Positions 7,101-15,475 of a stretch of 32,053 nt of DNA are shown here, piece after piece. The notes beneath the pieces were generated by a model that was not told the origin of the DNA, made no database searches, and saw only the letters and a list, made by a program, of their open reading frames with translations. The stretch is from NCBI RefSeq assembly GCF_000312005.1, contig NZ_HE978588.1, positions 1,443,057 through 1,475,109 of the forward strand, given 5' to 3'. The position numbers and the translations under genes are program-made. How positions within the stretch are numbered: position 1 is the stretch's first letter; each line of letters starts with the position of its first letter. Origin of the DNA: Cellulomonas massiliensis JC225. Its GTDB lineage: Bacteria > Actinomycetota > Actinomycetes > Actinomycetales > Cellulomonadaceae.

Positions 7101-7235
7101 ATGACCAGCAGACCCCTCGCCGTCACGCTCGCCGTCTCCGCGCTCCTCGGGCTGGTCGCCGCCGGCCCGGCCGCCGCGGACGACGACCCCGAGGTCGCAC
7201 GGCTCGCGCCGTGCTGCAAGACCATCGAGAGCTGA
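7101..7235 (+). CDS. Secreted peptide 5, divergent member of the PCCK family
   Basis: 44 residues, ATG start at 7101. The signal peptide is unrelated in detail (MTSRPLAVTLAVSALLGLVA then AGPAAA) and lacks the KKL start. The predicted mature part is acidic, DDDPEVARLAPCCKTIES, with APCCK kept and a four-residue tail. Its upstream region lacks the GGAGAACCCC motif seen before copies 2 and 4 and has only CAGGA. It may be the oldest member or a distinct partner of the other four. Confidence 0.8.
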   Translation: MTSRPLAVTLAVSALLGLVAAGPAAADDDPEVARLAPCCKTIES

Positions 7236-7246
7236 CGCCCGTGTGA

Positions 7247-7284
7247 CCCGACCCGCCCGCCGGCCCGGCGCCGGCGCGGTCGGG
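7247..7284 (+). terminator. GC-rich hairpin ending the peptide array
   Basis: CCCGACC (7247-7253) pairs with GGTCGGG (7278-7284), and the GC-rich interior can pair further (GCCGG with CCGGC). It lies 12 bases after the last peptide stop codon and before the ArsR promoter. No U-tract. Confidence 0.5.
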
Positions 7285-7310
7285 CGTGCACGAACGACGG
7301 TTCGGGTCTG

Positions 7311-7322
7311 GCTTATATAAGC
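7311..7322 (+). promoter_or_regulatory. Perfect palindrome in the ArsR promoter
   Basis: GCTTATATAAGC is a perfect 12-bp palindrome and the only clearly AT-rich spot nearby. It contains a good -10 candidate (TATAAG) and sits 22 bases before the GTG start of the ArsR gene. ArsR-family dimers bind short AT-centred palindromes, so self-repression is likely. The implied leader is very short and has no Shine-Dalgarno. Confidence 0.6.
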
Positions 7323-7343
7323 GCGGGCTGATTCAATGGGCTC

Positions 7344-7697
7344 GTGCACGCGTTCGACGTCCTCGGCGACCCCGTCCGTCGTCGGCTCCTGGAGCTGATG
7401 GCCGACGGGGAGCGCCCGGCCGGTGAGCTGACCGACGCCGTCCGGGCGGAGTTCGGCATCAGCCAGCCGGCCGTGTCGCAGCACCTGCGGGTGCTGCGCG
7501 AGAGCGGCTTCGCGCGCGTGCGGCCCGAGGGTGCCCGGCGGCTCTACGCCGTCGACCCCTCGGGGCTGCAGGACGTCGACCGGTGGCTGGAGCCCTTCCG
7601 GGCGTTCTGGTCGCAGCGGCTCGACGCCCTCGGCACCGAGCTCGCCCGGGGGCGCCGGGAGCGGCGCCTCGCCGACCCCGAGAGGACCGACCGATGA
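7344..7697 (+). CDS. ArsR-family transcriptional repressor
   Basis: 117 residues. It has the winged-helix fold of the ArsR family: FDVLGDPVRRRLLELMADGE at the start, the recognition helix in ISQPAVSQHLRVLRESGFAR at about 39-58, and the wing RPEGARRLYAVDPSGL. No Cys pair for metal sensing is seen, so it belongs to the non-metal class that is often paired with AHSA1-type proteins. The stop overlaps the next start by 4 bp (ATGA), so the pair is one operon. It probably represses itself through the palindrome at 7311-7322. No direct link to the peptide array is visible beyond adjacency. Confidence 0.92.
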   Translation: MHAFDVLGDPVRRRLLELMADGERPAGELTDAVRAEFGISQPAVSQHLRVLRESGFARVRPEGARRLYAVDPSGLQDVDRWLEPFRAFWSQRLDALGTELARGRRERRLADPERTDR

Positions 7698-8311
7698 CGC
7701 TCATCTTCGACCTGCTGCCCGAGCTGGAGGCCATCCGCCGCGACGTGCGGCCCGGCGACGGCACGGTCGTCGTCTCGCTCACCCGCACGTACGACGCCCA
7801 GCCGGCGGACGTGTGGGACGCGCTGACCACGCCCGACCGCCTGGCCCGCTGGTTCGCCCCCGTGAGCGGCGATTTGCGCGAGGGCGGCACGTTCCAGATC
7901 CACGGCAACGCGGGCGGCGAGATCCGCCGCTGCGAGCCGCCGGCGTCGCTGAGCCTCACGTTCGGCGGCCCGGACAGCATCGTCGACCTGCGCCTCACGC
8001 CGGAGGGCGACCGGACCACCCTCGTGCTCGCGCACGAGGTGCCGCTCGCCATGGCCGGCTCGGGCGCGGGCGCGCTCTACCCGGGCCCGGGCTGGGACGG
8101 GGCGTTCCTCGGGCTGGCGATCCACCTGCGCGGCGGGGTGATCGGGGACCCGTTCGAGGCGGCGAACACCCCGGAGGTGATCGAGTTCAACGCGGGCTCG
8201 ATCGACCGGTGGACGGCCGCCGTCGAGGCGTCGGGTACCGCGACCCCCGAGCAGGTCGCCGAGGCGCGGGCCGTCGCGATCCAGCAGTACACGGTGCTGC
8301 CGGAGGCCTGA
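7694..8311 (+). CDS. SRPBCC domain protein, AHSA1 type
   Basis: 205 residues. The segment VVVSLTRTYDAQPADVWDAL followed by TTPDRLARWFAPVSGDLREGG is the hallmark of the activator-of-Hsp90-ATPase-like START fold; further strands run to about residue 150. A C-terminal helical extension (TPEQVAEARAVAIQQYTVL) goes beyond the usual 150 residues. It is translationally coupled to the ArsR repressor, a pairing common in actinobacteria. Ligand and role are unknown. Confidence 0.88.
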   Translation: MTLIFDLLPELEAIRRDVRPGDGTVVVSLTRTYDAQPADVWDALTTPDRLARWFAPVSGDLREGGTFQIHGNAGGEIRRCEPPASLSLTFGGPDSIVDLRLTPEGDRTTLVLAHEVPLAMAGSGAGALYPGPGWDGAFLGLAIHLRGGVIGDPFEAANTPEVIEFNAGSIDRWTAAVEASGTATPEQVAEARAVAIQQYTVLPEA

Positions 8312-8317
8312 CGGGCG

Positions 8318-10795
8318 TCACGCGCGGCCCTGCGGCCCCGCCCCGTGGGCGGCGCCGCCCTGCGGGTTGCCGTTGCCGGCGGCGAGGTCGACGGGCACGG
8401 CGGGCTCACCGTCCGCGACGTCGGCGCCCGCGTCCGGTGCGCCGTCGCCCCCCGCGGCGAGAACCGGCCCTGCCTCGTCGGCGTGGTCCTCGCCCGGTTC
8501 GTCGACGGCCTCGTCGACCGGCTCGCCGACGGGCTCGTCGACCGGCTGGACGACCGGCGCCGGTCCCGGCGCCGGCGGTGCCGGTGCCGGGGCGGCGGGA
8601 GGCTGCGCTGCCGCCGCCTCGTCGCCCGCCGGCTGCGGCTGCTCGGTCGTGACGGTCGTCGTCGTGGTCGCGCCGGGAGTGGCCACCGGCGTGGTCGGCG
8701 CGCCGGTGGGACCGGCCGCGGTCGGGCCCGTGCGCTGGGCGGCGAGGAGGGCGAGTCCCGCGATCGACGTGTCGACGGCGAACGCCCACACCGCGACCTG
8801 GCCGAGCTGAGCGTTCGTGCCGAGCCAGTCGGGCAGGAACAGCGCGTAGCCGGTGACGAGGACGAGGACGACGGCGACGAGCGTGTGCAGCCCGACGGCG
8901 CCGAGCTGTGCCAGCGCCGCGGCGGCGGGCAGGGACAGCGTGCGCGGCGTCAGGACGGGAGGCCCGACGGTCGTCACCTGGCTCGTCTCGCCGCTCAGGT
9001 CGACCTCGACCGGGCCGGCCGCGTCGTCGCCGCCCGCTCCGAGGTGCTGCGACGCGAGGGCCGCGACGTCCCCTCGCGCGACCCGCGCCGCGACCTCCGC
9101 GCCCAGGGGAGCCGCGGCCGCGTCGTACGCCTCCTGCAGGCGGCGCAGCACGGGGGCCGTCGAGGCGCCCTCACCACGGTCGACCGCGGTGCGCAGCGCC
9201 TGCGCGGACGACTCGACGTCCGGCGCCGGGACCGGCGGAGTCCGCTGACCGAGCGCTCGGGCGGCGGACGCCGCCTCGGCGGCCACCTGCCGGACCGCCG
9301 CGTCGACGGCCCTGAACCGCGACGCCAGGCTGAGGCCGTCGAGGTACGTGCCGAGCTGCTCGACCGTCGCGTCGGCCGCCGGGGCGGCGGGGACCGCGCT
9401 CTGCAGCGTCGCGACGACGCGCGCGAGCTCGCCCTGCGCGCCCTCGGTCCGTCCGGTGAGCGCGTCGGCCAGGTCGGCCAGCGGCGCGGCGCTCGCCTCG
9501 CCTGCACCCTCCACCAGACGGCGCAGGGCGGCGGTGGCGTCGCGCACCGCGGACGTCGCCTCGTCGCCGCGCAGCCCGGCGATCGCCGCGCGCGCCGCAG
9601 CGACCTGCGCGCGGACCGTCGTGAGCTGCGCGTCGAGCGACTCGAGGCCGCGCCGGTGCCGGGCGGCGACCTCCAGCGCGTTGGCGCTCGCGGACAGCTC
9701 GGCCAACCGGGTCTCGAACGCAGTGAGCGCGCTGCGCACGCTCGCCTCGGCGGTGGCGAGCGCAGCGGCGTCCGTCTGGCGATCGAGCGTCCGGCGCGCC
9801 GCCGCGACCGCCTCGTGCACGGCGCGGTCGTCGTAGGCCGCCTCGGTGTCCGCGAGCCAGCCGTCGACGGCCTGGCGAGCCCGCAGGCGCTCGGCGCGCC
9901 GGGCGGCGAGCGGGAGCACCGAGCGGACGAGCCAGCCGAGCAGCACGCCGCCGACGAGGATCAGGCCGATGAGCGAGTTCGGGCGGCGGGTGACGACCGT
10001 GACGGTGACGGGCGTCGCCGTGCCGACCTGGTCGGACACCAGCGCGGCGGTCCGCTCGACGGACCCCGGCGCGGCCGGGCCCGCGGAGTAGGGGAGCGTC
10101 ACGTCCTCGTCCGGGCCGAGCGGGAGGGTGCCCGCCTTCGGGGCGCCGACCTCCAGCCGAGGCGCGTCGCCCTGCGCCGGGCGGGCGCGCAGGTCGAGCA
10201 CGCGGCTGTCGGTGCCGGTCGAGACGACGAGCGGCGGCTGGTCGGCGGGCGTGCCGAGCCAGGGGATGTCGACGAGGCAGGCCGAGCCGAGGCACAGCGG
10301 CGTCGTGCGGGTCCACGTCGTCGTCGCTGGGACGGTGAGCGTCGCCGCGGGACGCACGAGCGACACCGTGACGGACTGCCGCTGCCCGCCGCCGGCCGTC
10401 AGCCGCACGGTGACGGCGTAGGTCGCGACGTCCGGCAGCTCGTCGGTGCGCACCTCCAGGACGAGCGCGGGCGTCGAGTCGTCGTACCGCGCGGTGACCG
10501 CCGAGGGCGCGACCACCTCGAACCCGTCGGAGGTGATGCTGACGACCTCGGGGGTGAGCACCGCCTTCGGGTCGGTGGGGACGACGGGGAAGCGCGCGGA
10601 GGCGACCTCGACCGCCGGCAGCGTCGCCGAGGTCGTGCCGCCGAGCGTCACCAGGTCGTCGTCCGCGGCGTGCGCGGGCGCGACGGCGCCGACGACGAGC
10701 CCCGCCCCGAGCGCGAGGCTCGCGGCGAGCCGCACGCGGCGGCGCTCAGGCGAGGACGAGGTCCGCCGGACCGAAGGCGTCGAAGACCATGCCAC
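8318..10795 (-). CDS. Large membrane-anchored helical protein with Pro/Ala-rich tail
   Basis: 825 residues. The GTG at 10795 has AAGGAG eight bases upstream and overlaps the CHAT gene by 50 bp, so it is translationally coupled. A signal sequence ends near AHA at 43. Residues 45-270 look like beta-rich extracytoplasmic domains with one Cys pair (LCLGSACLV). A membrane segment lies at about 274-294, then some 330 residues of Ala/Arg-rich helix, probably coiled coil (DAQLTTVRAQVAAARAAIAG). Two more membrane segments lie near 634-655 and 667-685, and the tail is acidic and Pro-rich from 686 on. I do not recognise a named family. It may be the membrane platform for the CHAT protein. Confidence 0.8.
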   Translation of the reverse strand: MAWSSTPSVRRTSSSPERRRVRLAASLALGAGLVVGAVAPAHAADDDLVTLGGTTSATLPAVEVASARFPVVPTDPKAVLTPEVVSITSDGFEVVAPSAVTARYDDSTPALVLEVRTDELPDVATYAVTVRLTAGGGQRQSVTVSLVRPAATLTVPATTTWTRTTPLCLGSACLVDIPWLGTPADQPPLVVSTGTDSRVLDLRARPAQGDAPRLEVGAPKAGTLPLGPDEDVTLPYSAGPAAPGSVERTAALVSDQVGTATPVTVTVVTRRPNSLIGLILVGGVLLGWLVRSVLPLAARRAERLRARQAVDGWLADTEAAYDDRAVHEAVAAARRTLDRQTDAAALATAEASVRSALTAFETRLAELSASANALEVAARHRRGLESLDAQLTTVRAQVAAARAAIAGLRGDEATSAVRDATAALRRLVEGAGEASAAPLADLADALTGRTEGAQGELARVVATLQSAVPAAPAADATVEQLGTYLDGLSLASRFRAVDAAVRQVAAEAASAARALGQRTPPVPAPDVESSAQALRTAVDRGEGASTAPVLRRLQEAYDAAAAPLGAEVAARVARGDVAALASQHLGAGGDDAAGPVEVDLSGETSQVTTVGPPVLTPRTLSLPAAAALAQLGAVGLHTLVAVVLVLVTGYALFLPDWLGTNAQLGQVAVWAFAVDTSIAGLALLAAQRTGPTAAGPTGAPTTPVATPGATTTTTVTTEQPQPAGDEAAAAQPPAAPAPAPPAPGPAPVVQPVDEPVGEPVDEAVDEPGEDHADEAGPVLAAGGDGAPDAGADVADGEPAVPVDLAAGNGNPQGGAAHGAGPQGRA

Positions 10796-13598
10796 GGAGA
10801 TCTCCTTGCTGTGCGTAGGCGAGCCGGGTGGCCCGGACCGCCTGGGCGAGCGTCAGACCGGCGCTGCCGTCGGCGGGGCGCATCGCCTCGAGCAGGCGGG
10901 CGGTGAAGTCGGCGGCGAGGTCGGCGTGCAGGTCGACCTCGGCGCCGACGAGCGCGCCGGCCGAGGACGCGTGCAGCGCCCCGAGGATGCTCGTGAGGTC
11001 CCGGGGGCTCGTCGCGAGCGTGCTGCAGGACAGCAGCACGACGAGCGGCCCGGACGCGTCCCACGGTCGAGCGTTGCGCCGGTACGCCTGCAGCACGGCG
11101 CTCTGCGTGAGCCACCTCTCCGCGACCGTCAGCTCGATGCGCTGCGAGCGGGGCTGACCCTGGATCACGACGTCACGGCCGTAGCTGGGCCCCAGGAGCA
11201 CGACGAGCCCGGCGTGGTTGGCCGCGAACAGCCGGTCCATGAGGCGAGTTGTCGCGTCCGGCCGGTCGTGGGGTCCCGCCGTGAACAGCGCCTCGATGCG
11301 CCGGGTCAGGGTAGCCAGCGCGGGGTCGGTGACGCCCGCAGCGACGAGAGTCCCCGTCGTCGACACCGGCACCTGCAGGACCCGGTCGCGGGTCTCCGTG
11401 TCACCGAGGATCTCCTCCACCAGGTGGCGGATGGACCAGAAGCCGCGCAGGCACACCTCCTCGGTCGAGCCGTCGTGCGCGCACGGGTGCCCGTCGACGG
11501 TGCCGAGGCACCCCGGCGGGTCGTCCACGCCGGCGATCTCCTCCGAGAGCGGCCAGTCGTAGACCGCGCTCCACGGCAGCGCCTGCTGCACGTCGACCCG
11601 GACGACCTGGATCGTGCGCTCCTGGCCGTCGAGCAGCGTGTCGAGCTTCCGCTGCGCGGCCGGGTCGAGGCGCTGGAGCAGCGCGAAGTAGAGCGTGTGG
11701 CCCGCGCGGGCGAGCCGCGGCAGCAGGGCGGCCGCTTCGGCGGGCGCGTCGATGATCGCCGCCAACGCCTCACGCACCGCATTCGCACCCTCGGCGAGCG
11801 CCGTGTCCGTGAGCTCGACCGTCTCCGCGAGGCCCTCCGACGTCACGTACAGCCGGTGCGCGCCGCCCGCGTCGTTGAGCGCGAGGCTGACGTCGCGCTC
11901 CGGCAGGTCGTCGAGGTTCGTCCAGCGGTGGGTGTTGACATGGTCGACGGTCGCGACGAGGCGGGCCGGGGCGCTGGGGTCGACCGCGGGCTCGCCGTAC
12001 TGCGGCACGCGCGGGAGCTCCCTCGACACCTCTGCCGTGACCAGGACCGTCTGCACGAGGTTGTTGCGGTGGTGGACGAGCACCCGGAACCACGTCGGCC
12101 CCAGCGAGCGCGTGACGATGCGGAGGGTCGCGATGCGGCTGGCGCCCGTCGGCGGGAGCCAGAGCGTCGTCGTCGGCTCCGGCACGTCCACCGCGTCGCT
12201 CAGCACGTGCACCTGCAGCTCGTGCCCCTCGCGGTCGTCGGGCAGCAGGGGGTCGATCGGCGGCCGCTCGCCCGTGACGATGCTCTGCTCCCACGCGGGG
12301 CCGATCTGCACGTCGACGTCGTACGGGGTGTGCGGGCGCAGCACCGCCGTCGGCGCGAGGTAGGCGGGGGAGGCGGGCGCGCCGCCGGCACCCCCGACCT
12401 CGCGGACGCCGACCTCGAGCAGCCGCACTGGGGCGGCCTCGACGTCCACCTCGTCGAGGAGGTCCTGGTACGTGGGGTCCCGCGAAGCGTCGTGGATGAA
12501 CTCCTCGGCGCGCTCGAGGCGCCTGCGCAGGTCCTCGAGCGGGAACAGGCCGCGGCTCTCACGCTCGAAGGTGATCCAGGAGACGTCCGACTCCGCGACG
12601 GGCGCGGAGGCCACCATGGCGCGCTCCCACCACGGGTCGGAGATGTGGCGGCCGACGTAGAGGCCGCCGTAGGCCTCGGTGAAGGGCTCGCTGAAGGGCT
12701 GCGTCCGCGCCAGCGCACCGAACGCGCTCGACACCTCCCGGTACCGCCGCTCCAGCTCGCTCCACGCCGAGGTCAGCCGCAGCGCGTGCACCGACTCGGG
12801 GTTGGCGGCCAGCCGGATGCCGGCGGTCGGCGCCAGCCCGCGGTACGCCACGAGATTGCGGGCGTCGTGGACCGCGTCGTGCAGCGGGCGGTCGTGGCTG
12901 AGCGCCCACAGCAGCGCGTCGACGAGCTCGACGACGCTGCCGTAGTCGCCGCGGACCTCGACGACGGCGGGCGCGCCGCGCGTGTCGACGGGGGCGTCGG
13001 AGCCCTCGTCGTCGTCGAACCGGCCGAGCACGACCAGGCCGGTGCGCGCAGCCACGGCCGGGTCCACCTCCTGCCAGGAGTACGGGTCGACGACGAGGAG
13101 GTCAGGCGGGTCCGCCTCGTCGGGAACGCCGGCGCTGCGCCTGCTCGGCGGGGTGCGGTGGTCCTGGCCGAGCCACGGGTTCTGCCGGGCGGTGAGGTCG
13201 TCGACGAGCGACCCGGCGTGCCCGCCGACGGCCGCGACCCGCAGCGGCAGCGTGAACTCGCCTCGTCGGGCGGCCAGCGGCGTGAGCTGGACGACCTCGA
13301 TGTCGCCGGGCGGGACGGAGACGAGCAGATGCTCGACGAGTCGCCGGCCCTCGTCGTCGTCCGCCCGCACGAACACCGGGAGCCACTGCTGCTCGAACGA
13401 CTGCGTCGTCTCCCGCAGGCGTTGGAGGCTGCCCAGGACGGCGTCGACGGCCGGGCCACCCCCGAACCGCGCGGCAGGGCCGGGGCGCTCCGCGAGCAGG
13501 CTCGGGAGGTCGGCGTCGGCCAGGTCGGCGTCCGACGAGGACCAGACCTCCCCGTGGGCGGCGGTGATCCCCACCCAGACGCGCGGGTCGTGCCACAT
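10746..13598 (-). CDS. CHAT-domain protein lacking the usual catalytic His
   Basis: 950 residues, ATG at 13598 with GAGGGGG six bases upstream. The C-terminal 350 residues follow the CHAT (caspase-like) layout: LPWSAVYDWPL, CLRGFWSIRHLVEEIL, the Cys strand PLVVLLSCSTLA with C858, then SAGALVGAEVDLHADLAADF and LTLAQAVRATRLAYAQ. The position where family members have a His-Gly pair reads LLGPSYGRD (about 803), so the catalytic His seems lost. The N-terminal 300 residues (TGLVVLGRFDDDEG, LVDALLWALSHDRPLHDAVH) may be a second degenerate domain, and the middle looks beta-rich. It is in one operon with the membrane protein downstream. Confidence 0.8.
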   Translation of the reverse strand: MWHDPRVWVGITAAHGEVWSSSDADLADADLPSLLAERPGPAARFGGGPAVDAVLGSLQRLRETTQSFEQQWLPVFVRADDDEGRRLVEHLLVSVPPGDIEVVQLTPLAARRGEFTLPLRVAAVGGHAGSLVDDLTARQNPWLGQDHRTPPSRRSAGVPDEADPPDLLVVDPYSWQEVDPAVAARTGLVVLGRFDDDEGSDAPVDTRGAPAVVEVRGDYGSVVELVDALLWALSHDRPLHDAVHDARNLVAYRGLAPTAGIRLAANPESVHALRLTSAWSELERRYREVSSAFGALARTQPFSEPFTEAYGGLYVGRHISDPWWERAMVASAPVAESDVSWITFERESRGLFPLEDLRRRLERAEEFIHDASRDPTYQDLLDEVDVEAAPVRLLEVGVREVGGAGGAPASPAYLAPTAVLRPHTPYDVDVQIGPAWEQSIVTGERPPIDPLLPDDREGHELQVHVLSDAVDVPEPTTTLWLPPTGASRIATLRIVTRSLGPTWFRVLVHHRNNLVQTVLVTAEVSRELPRVPQYGEPAVDPSAPARLVATVDHVNTHRWTNLDDLPERDVSLALNDAGGAHRLYVTSEGLAETVELTDTALAEGANAVREALAAIIDAPAEAAALLPRLARAGHTLYFALLQRLDPAAQRKLDTLLDGQERTIQVVRVDVQQALPWSAVYDWPLSEEIAGVDDPPGCLGTVDGHPCAHDGSTEEVCLRGFWSIRHLVEEILGDTETRDRVLQVPVSTTGTLVAAGVTDPALATLTRRIEALFTAGPHDRPDATTRLMDRLFAANHAGLVVLLGPSYGRDVVIQGQPRSQRIELTVAERWLTQSAVLQAYRRNARPWDASGPLVVLLSCSTLATSPRDLTSILGALHASSAGALVGAEVDLHADLAADFTARLLEAMRPADGSAGLTLAQAVRATRLAYAQQGDLRGMVFDAFGPADLVLA

Positions 13599-14256
13599 CG
13601 CTGCCCCCTCGCTGGAGCGTGATGGCGTGATGCCCGATATGTCCATCGTGGCCTCGTCCTGATACCCGTGGACAGGATGAAGGTGAGGGGGCGAGGCCCA
13701 CCCGCACGAACGACTCGGCGAGCGCTCCCTCCGTCGGGGTTGCCGTCGCAGCTCGGAGGCGATGCCAGTCTGCAGGCGCACGCAGGTCAGCGCCGGACGC
13801 CGGTACCCTGGGCCTGCACCGAGCCGCGCTCGCAGCCGGACCGGTGACGCACGGGATCGGCGGTGCAGTCGCACATGGCGGTCCCGAGCGCCTGGGGACC
13901 TGGCACAAATGGCAAGGGGCCTGATCAGGGCATCGCCGACAAGAGGCCCATAACGCGAATCGGTGATCTCATAACGCCGAGGAGCGCCGTTGCTCGTTGC
14001 TGCGCCGGGTCGGGCGGCGGTACGAGGCGCCGCTGGCGAGCGAGCACGGGAACGCTGGGAGGGGCGCGCCGCCCGCTTCAGACCCGGTGCTGGTGCTGTT
14101 CGCGTTGCAATGGGGGTCGCGCGCACGTGAAGGCAGCGCGCGCCGCGCTTCCCTCTTAACGACGGACATTCGCACGCCTGGAAAGGCGAGCGGGAGTCCT
14201 CGGTGACCTATCCGCGTCTGGCGGGCTCGTAGGTTCGATGACGGTGTTGACGCTAC
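13599..14256. other. 658-bp interval without a convincing gene
   Basis: Short open frames exist on both strands, but none has a Shine-Dalgarno, a family signature or codon use like the neighbours. GC content falls and stop codons increase from about 13900, which marks the passage to accessory DNA. The promoter of the CHAT operon must lie in the first 150 bases; I see no clear consensus element. Confidence 0.5.
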
Positions 14257-14529
14257 TCAGAAGGCACCTGTCCGGAGAGCCCCGACGTAGGACAGCGCGA
14301 GAACCACATAGAGGATCCCCGAGAACACGGTCTGGCGCTGGACCGCGTCCGCGAAGCCCTCGCCCTCCTTCCGGTGAGCGACCTTCCAAGCGATGTGCAC
14401 GGCCAGCAGGGCAGCTGACCCATAGAAGAACACCAGCACGTCGCTAGCCTGCACGGTTGCGAGCGGCACGTCGAGGTGGCGGCGCAATGTCCGGCACCAG
14501 CGCCAGAGGGCGGTACGCGGACCGGGCAT
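14257..14529 (-). CDS. Small membrane protein
   Basis: 90 residues, ATG at 14529, weak ribosome site. It has two hydrophobic segments, about 29-49 (VLVFFYGSAALLAVHIAW) and 68-84 (VFSGILYVVLALSYVGA), with a basic N-terminus (RTALWRWCRTLRRH) and a charged loop KVAHRKEGEGFADAVQRQ between them. Cytoplasmic N- and C-termini are likely by the positive-inside rule. No family is recognised. It is the last of a series of minus-strand genes for small exported or membrane proteins. Confidence 0.55.
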   Translation of the reverse strand: MPGPRTALWRWCRTLRRHLDVPLATVQASDVLVFFYGSAALLAVHIAWKVAHRKEGEGFADAVQRQTVFSGILYVVLALSYVGALRTGAF

Positions 14530-14641
14530 CCTGCGGCGCTTTTCGAGCGGCGCATAGGGGCATGAGGTACTCGTGCCTCACCAGGCTGCGGCGGCGATCG
14601 GCGCAGGTGCAGCTGGACGTCGGACGGGACACGCCGCCCAC

Positions 14642-14842
14642 CTAGTCCCGGTGGCGGCCGCCTGCGCCCCTCACCACCCACGTCACCAGCGCCACGAGGG
14701 AGGTCGCAGCCAGCACGAGGGCGGCTGCGCGATGCCAGCGGCTCAACCCGGAGTCGGTCGCGATGGCGATGCCCGCTGGGCACAGGACGGCCATCACGAC
14801 GAACCCGACGCGTGCAGTCGCAGAGTCTCGCCAGTCTCGCAT
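14642..14842 (-). CDS. Small membrane protein
   Basis: 66 residues, ATG at 14842 with GAAGG upstream. Two hydrophobic segments: 12-28 (VGFVVMAVLCPAGIAIA) and 40-57 (AALVLAATSLVALVTWVV), ending in a basic tail (RGAGGRHRD). An open frame continues upstream but has no coding character there, so the short form is preferred. No family is recognised. Confidence 0.55.
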   Translation of the reverse strand: MRDWRDSATARVGFVVMAVLCPAGIAIATDSGLSRWHRAAALVLAATSLVALVTWVVRGAGGRHRD

Positions 14843-14957
14843 CACGACCACCTTCAGCTCCCCGTGCAGCCGAACCCCCCGCCGACACCGGTCGACCTGC
14901 GCCGCCGGCCGCACCGGCTGCCTCGCGGGCGACACCGACGTGGGCGCGGGTTCGACG

Positions 14958-15422
14958 CTAGCGTCGGCACTGTTGACCCCCGGCCTCGACCTCGTCGCTT
15001 CGTTGTCGTTGCCCGTCGACGACATACGTGTCATCAGGCAGGCCGCGGAACTCGTCCAAGTCGTCGATGACTGTTCCCAGGTACCCCCGATCAGTGGCCA
15101 CATCGATCGAAATCGCCCCGAGATGCTCGTAGCTTCCCCGCGTCTCTCGCCAGCCCTCGCTCGACAGCGTCAGCACGTTGCCGCCGGCGAGGTCGCCGGA
15201 TGCTCGCCAGTCCGCAGCAGGCCGATCCTCGGGCGTGACCGCCCGAACCTCCACCGCCTCGACCACCTCACCGGCACACAACGGGACCAGCATGGTGATG
15301 ACGCCGTCGTCCAGCCGAACCCCGACGCTGCGACCCTCGGGTTGGGTGGGAAGGCAGGCGGAGGTCGCGAGGAGAGCGGCCACGCCGAGAACGAGCACGC
15401 TCCCGCGCACCGCCTGGACCAT
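14958..15422 (-). CDS. Putative lipoprotein of unknown function
   Basis: 154 residues. A signal peptide (VRGSVLVLGVAALLATSAC) ends in a Cys at 23 within ATSAC, an acceptable though not ideal lipobox. The mature part is short, acidic and probably beta-rich (VGVRLDDGVITMLVPLCAGE, ISIDVATDRGYLGTVIDD). No family is recognised. It belongs to the minus-strand series of cell-surface genes between 14257 and 19430. Confidence 0.6.
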   Translation of the reverse strand: MVQAVRGSVLVLGVAALLATSACLPTQPEGRSVGVRLDDGVITMLVPLCAGEVVEAVEVRAVTPEDRPAADWRASGDLAGGNVLTLSSEGWRETRGSYEHLGAISIDVATDRGYLGTVIDDLDEFRGLPDDTYVVDGQRQRSDEVEAGGQQCRR

Positions 15423-15475
15423 GTTGTTACCCCGCCATCACTCAGGTCCGGCCGGACCTCGCATCGAGCTCTGCC

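Noticed and set aside
8345-10906. 853-codon plus-strand frame over the large membrane protein
   Set aside because: Antisense shadow; the minus frame has a signal peptide, membrane segments and a good ribosome site.
13762-14206. Several short plus-strand frames downstream of the CHAT gene's promoter side
   Set aside because: They overlap each other in different frames, lack ribosome sites and show no family pattern.
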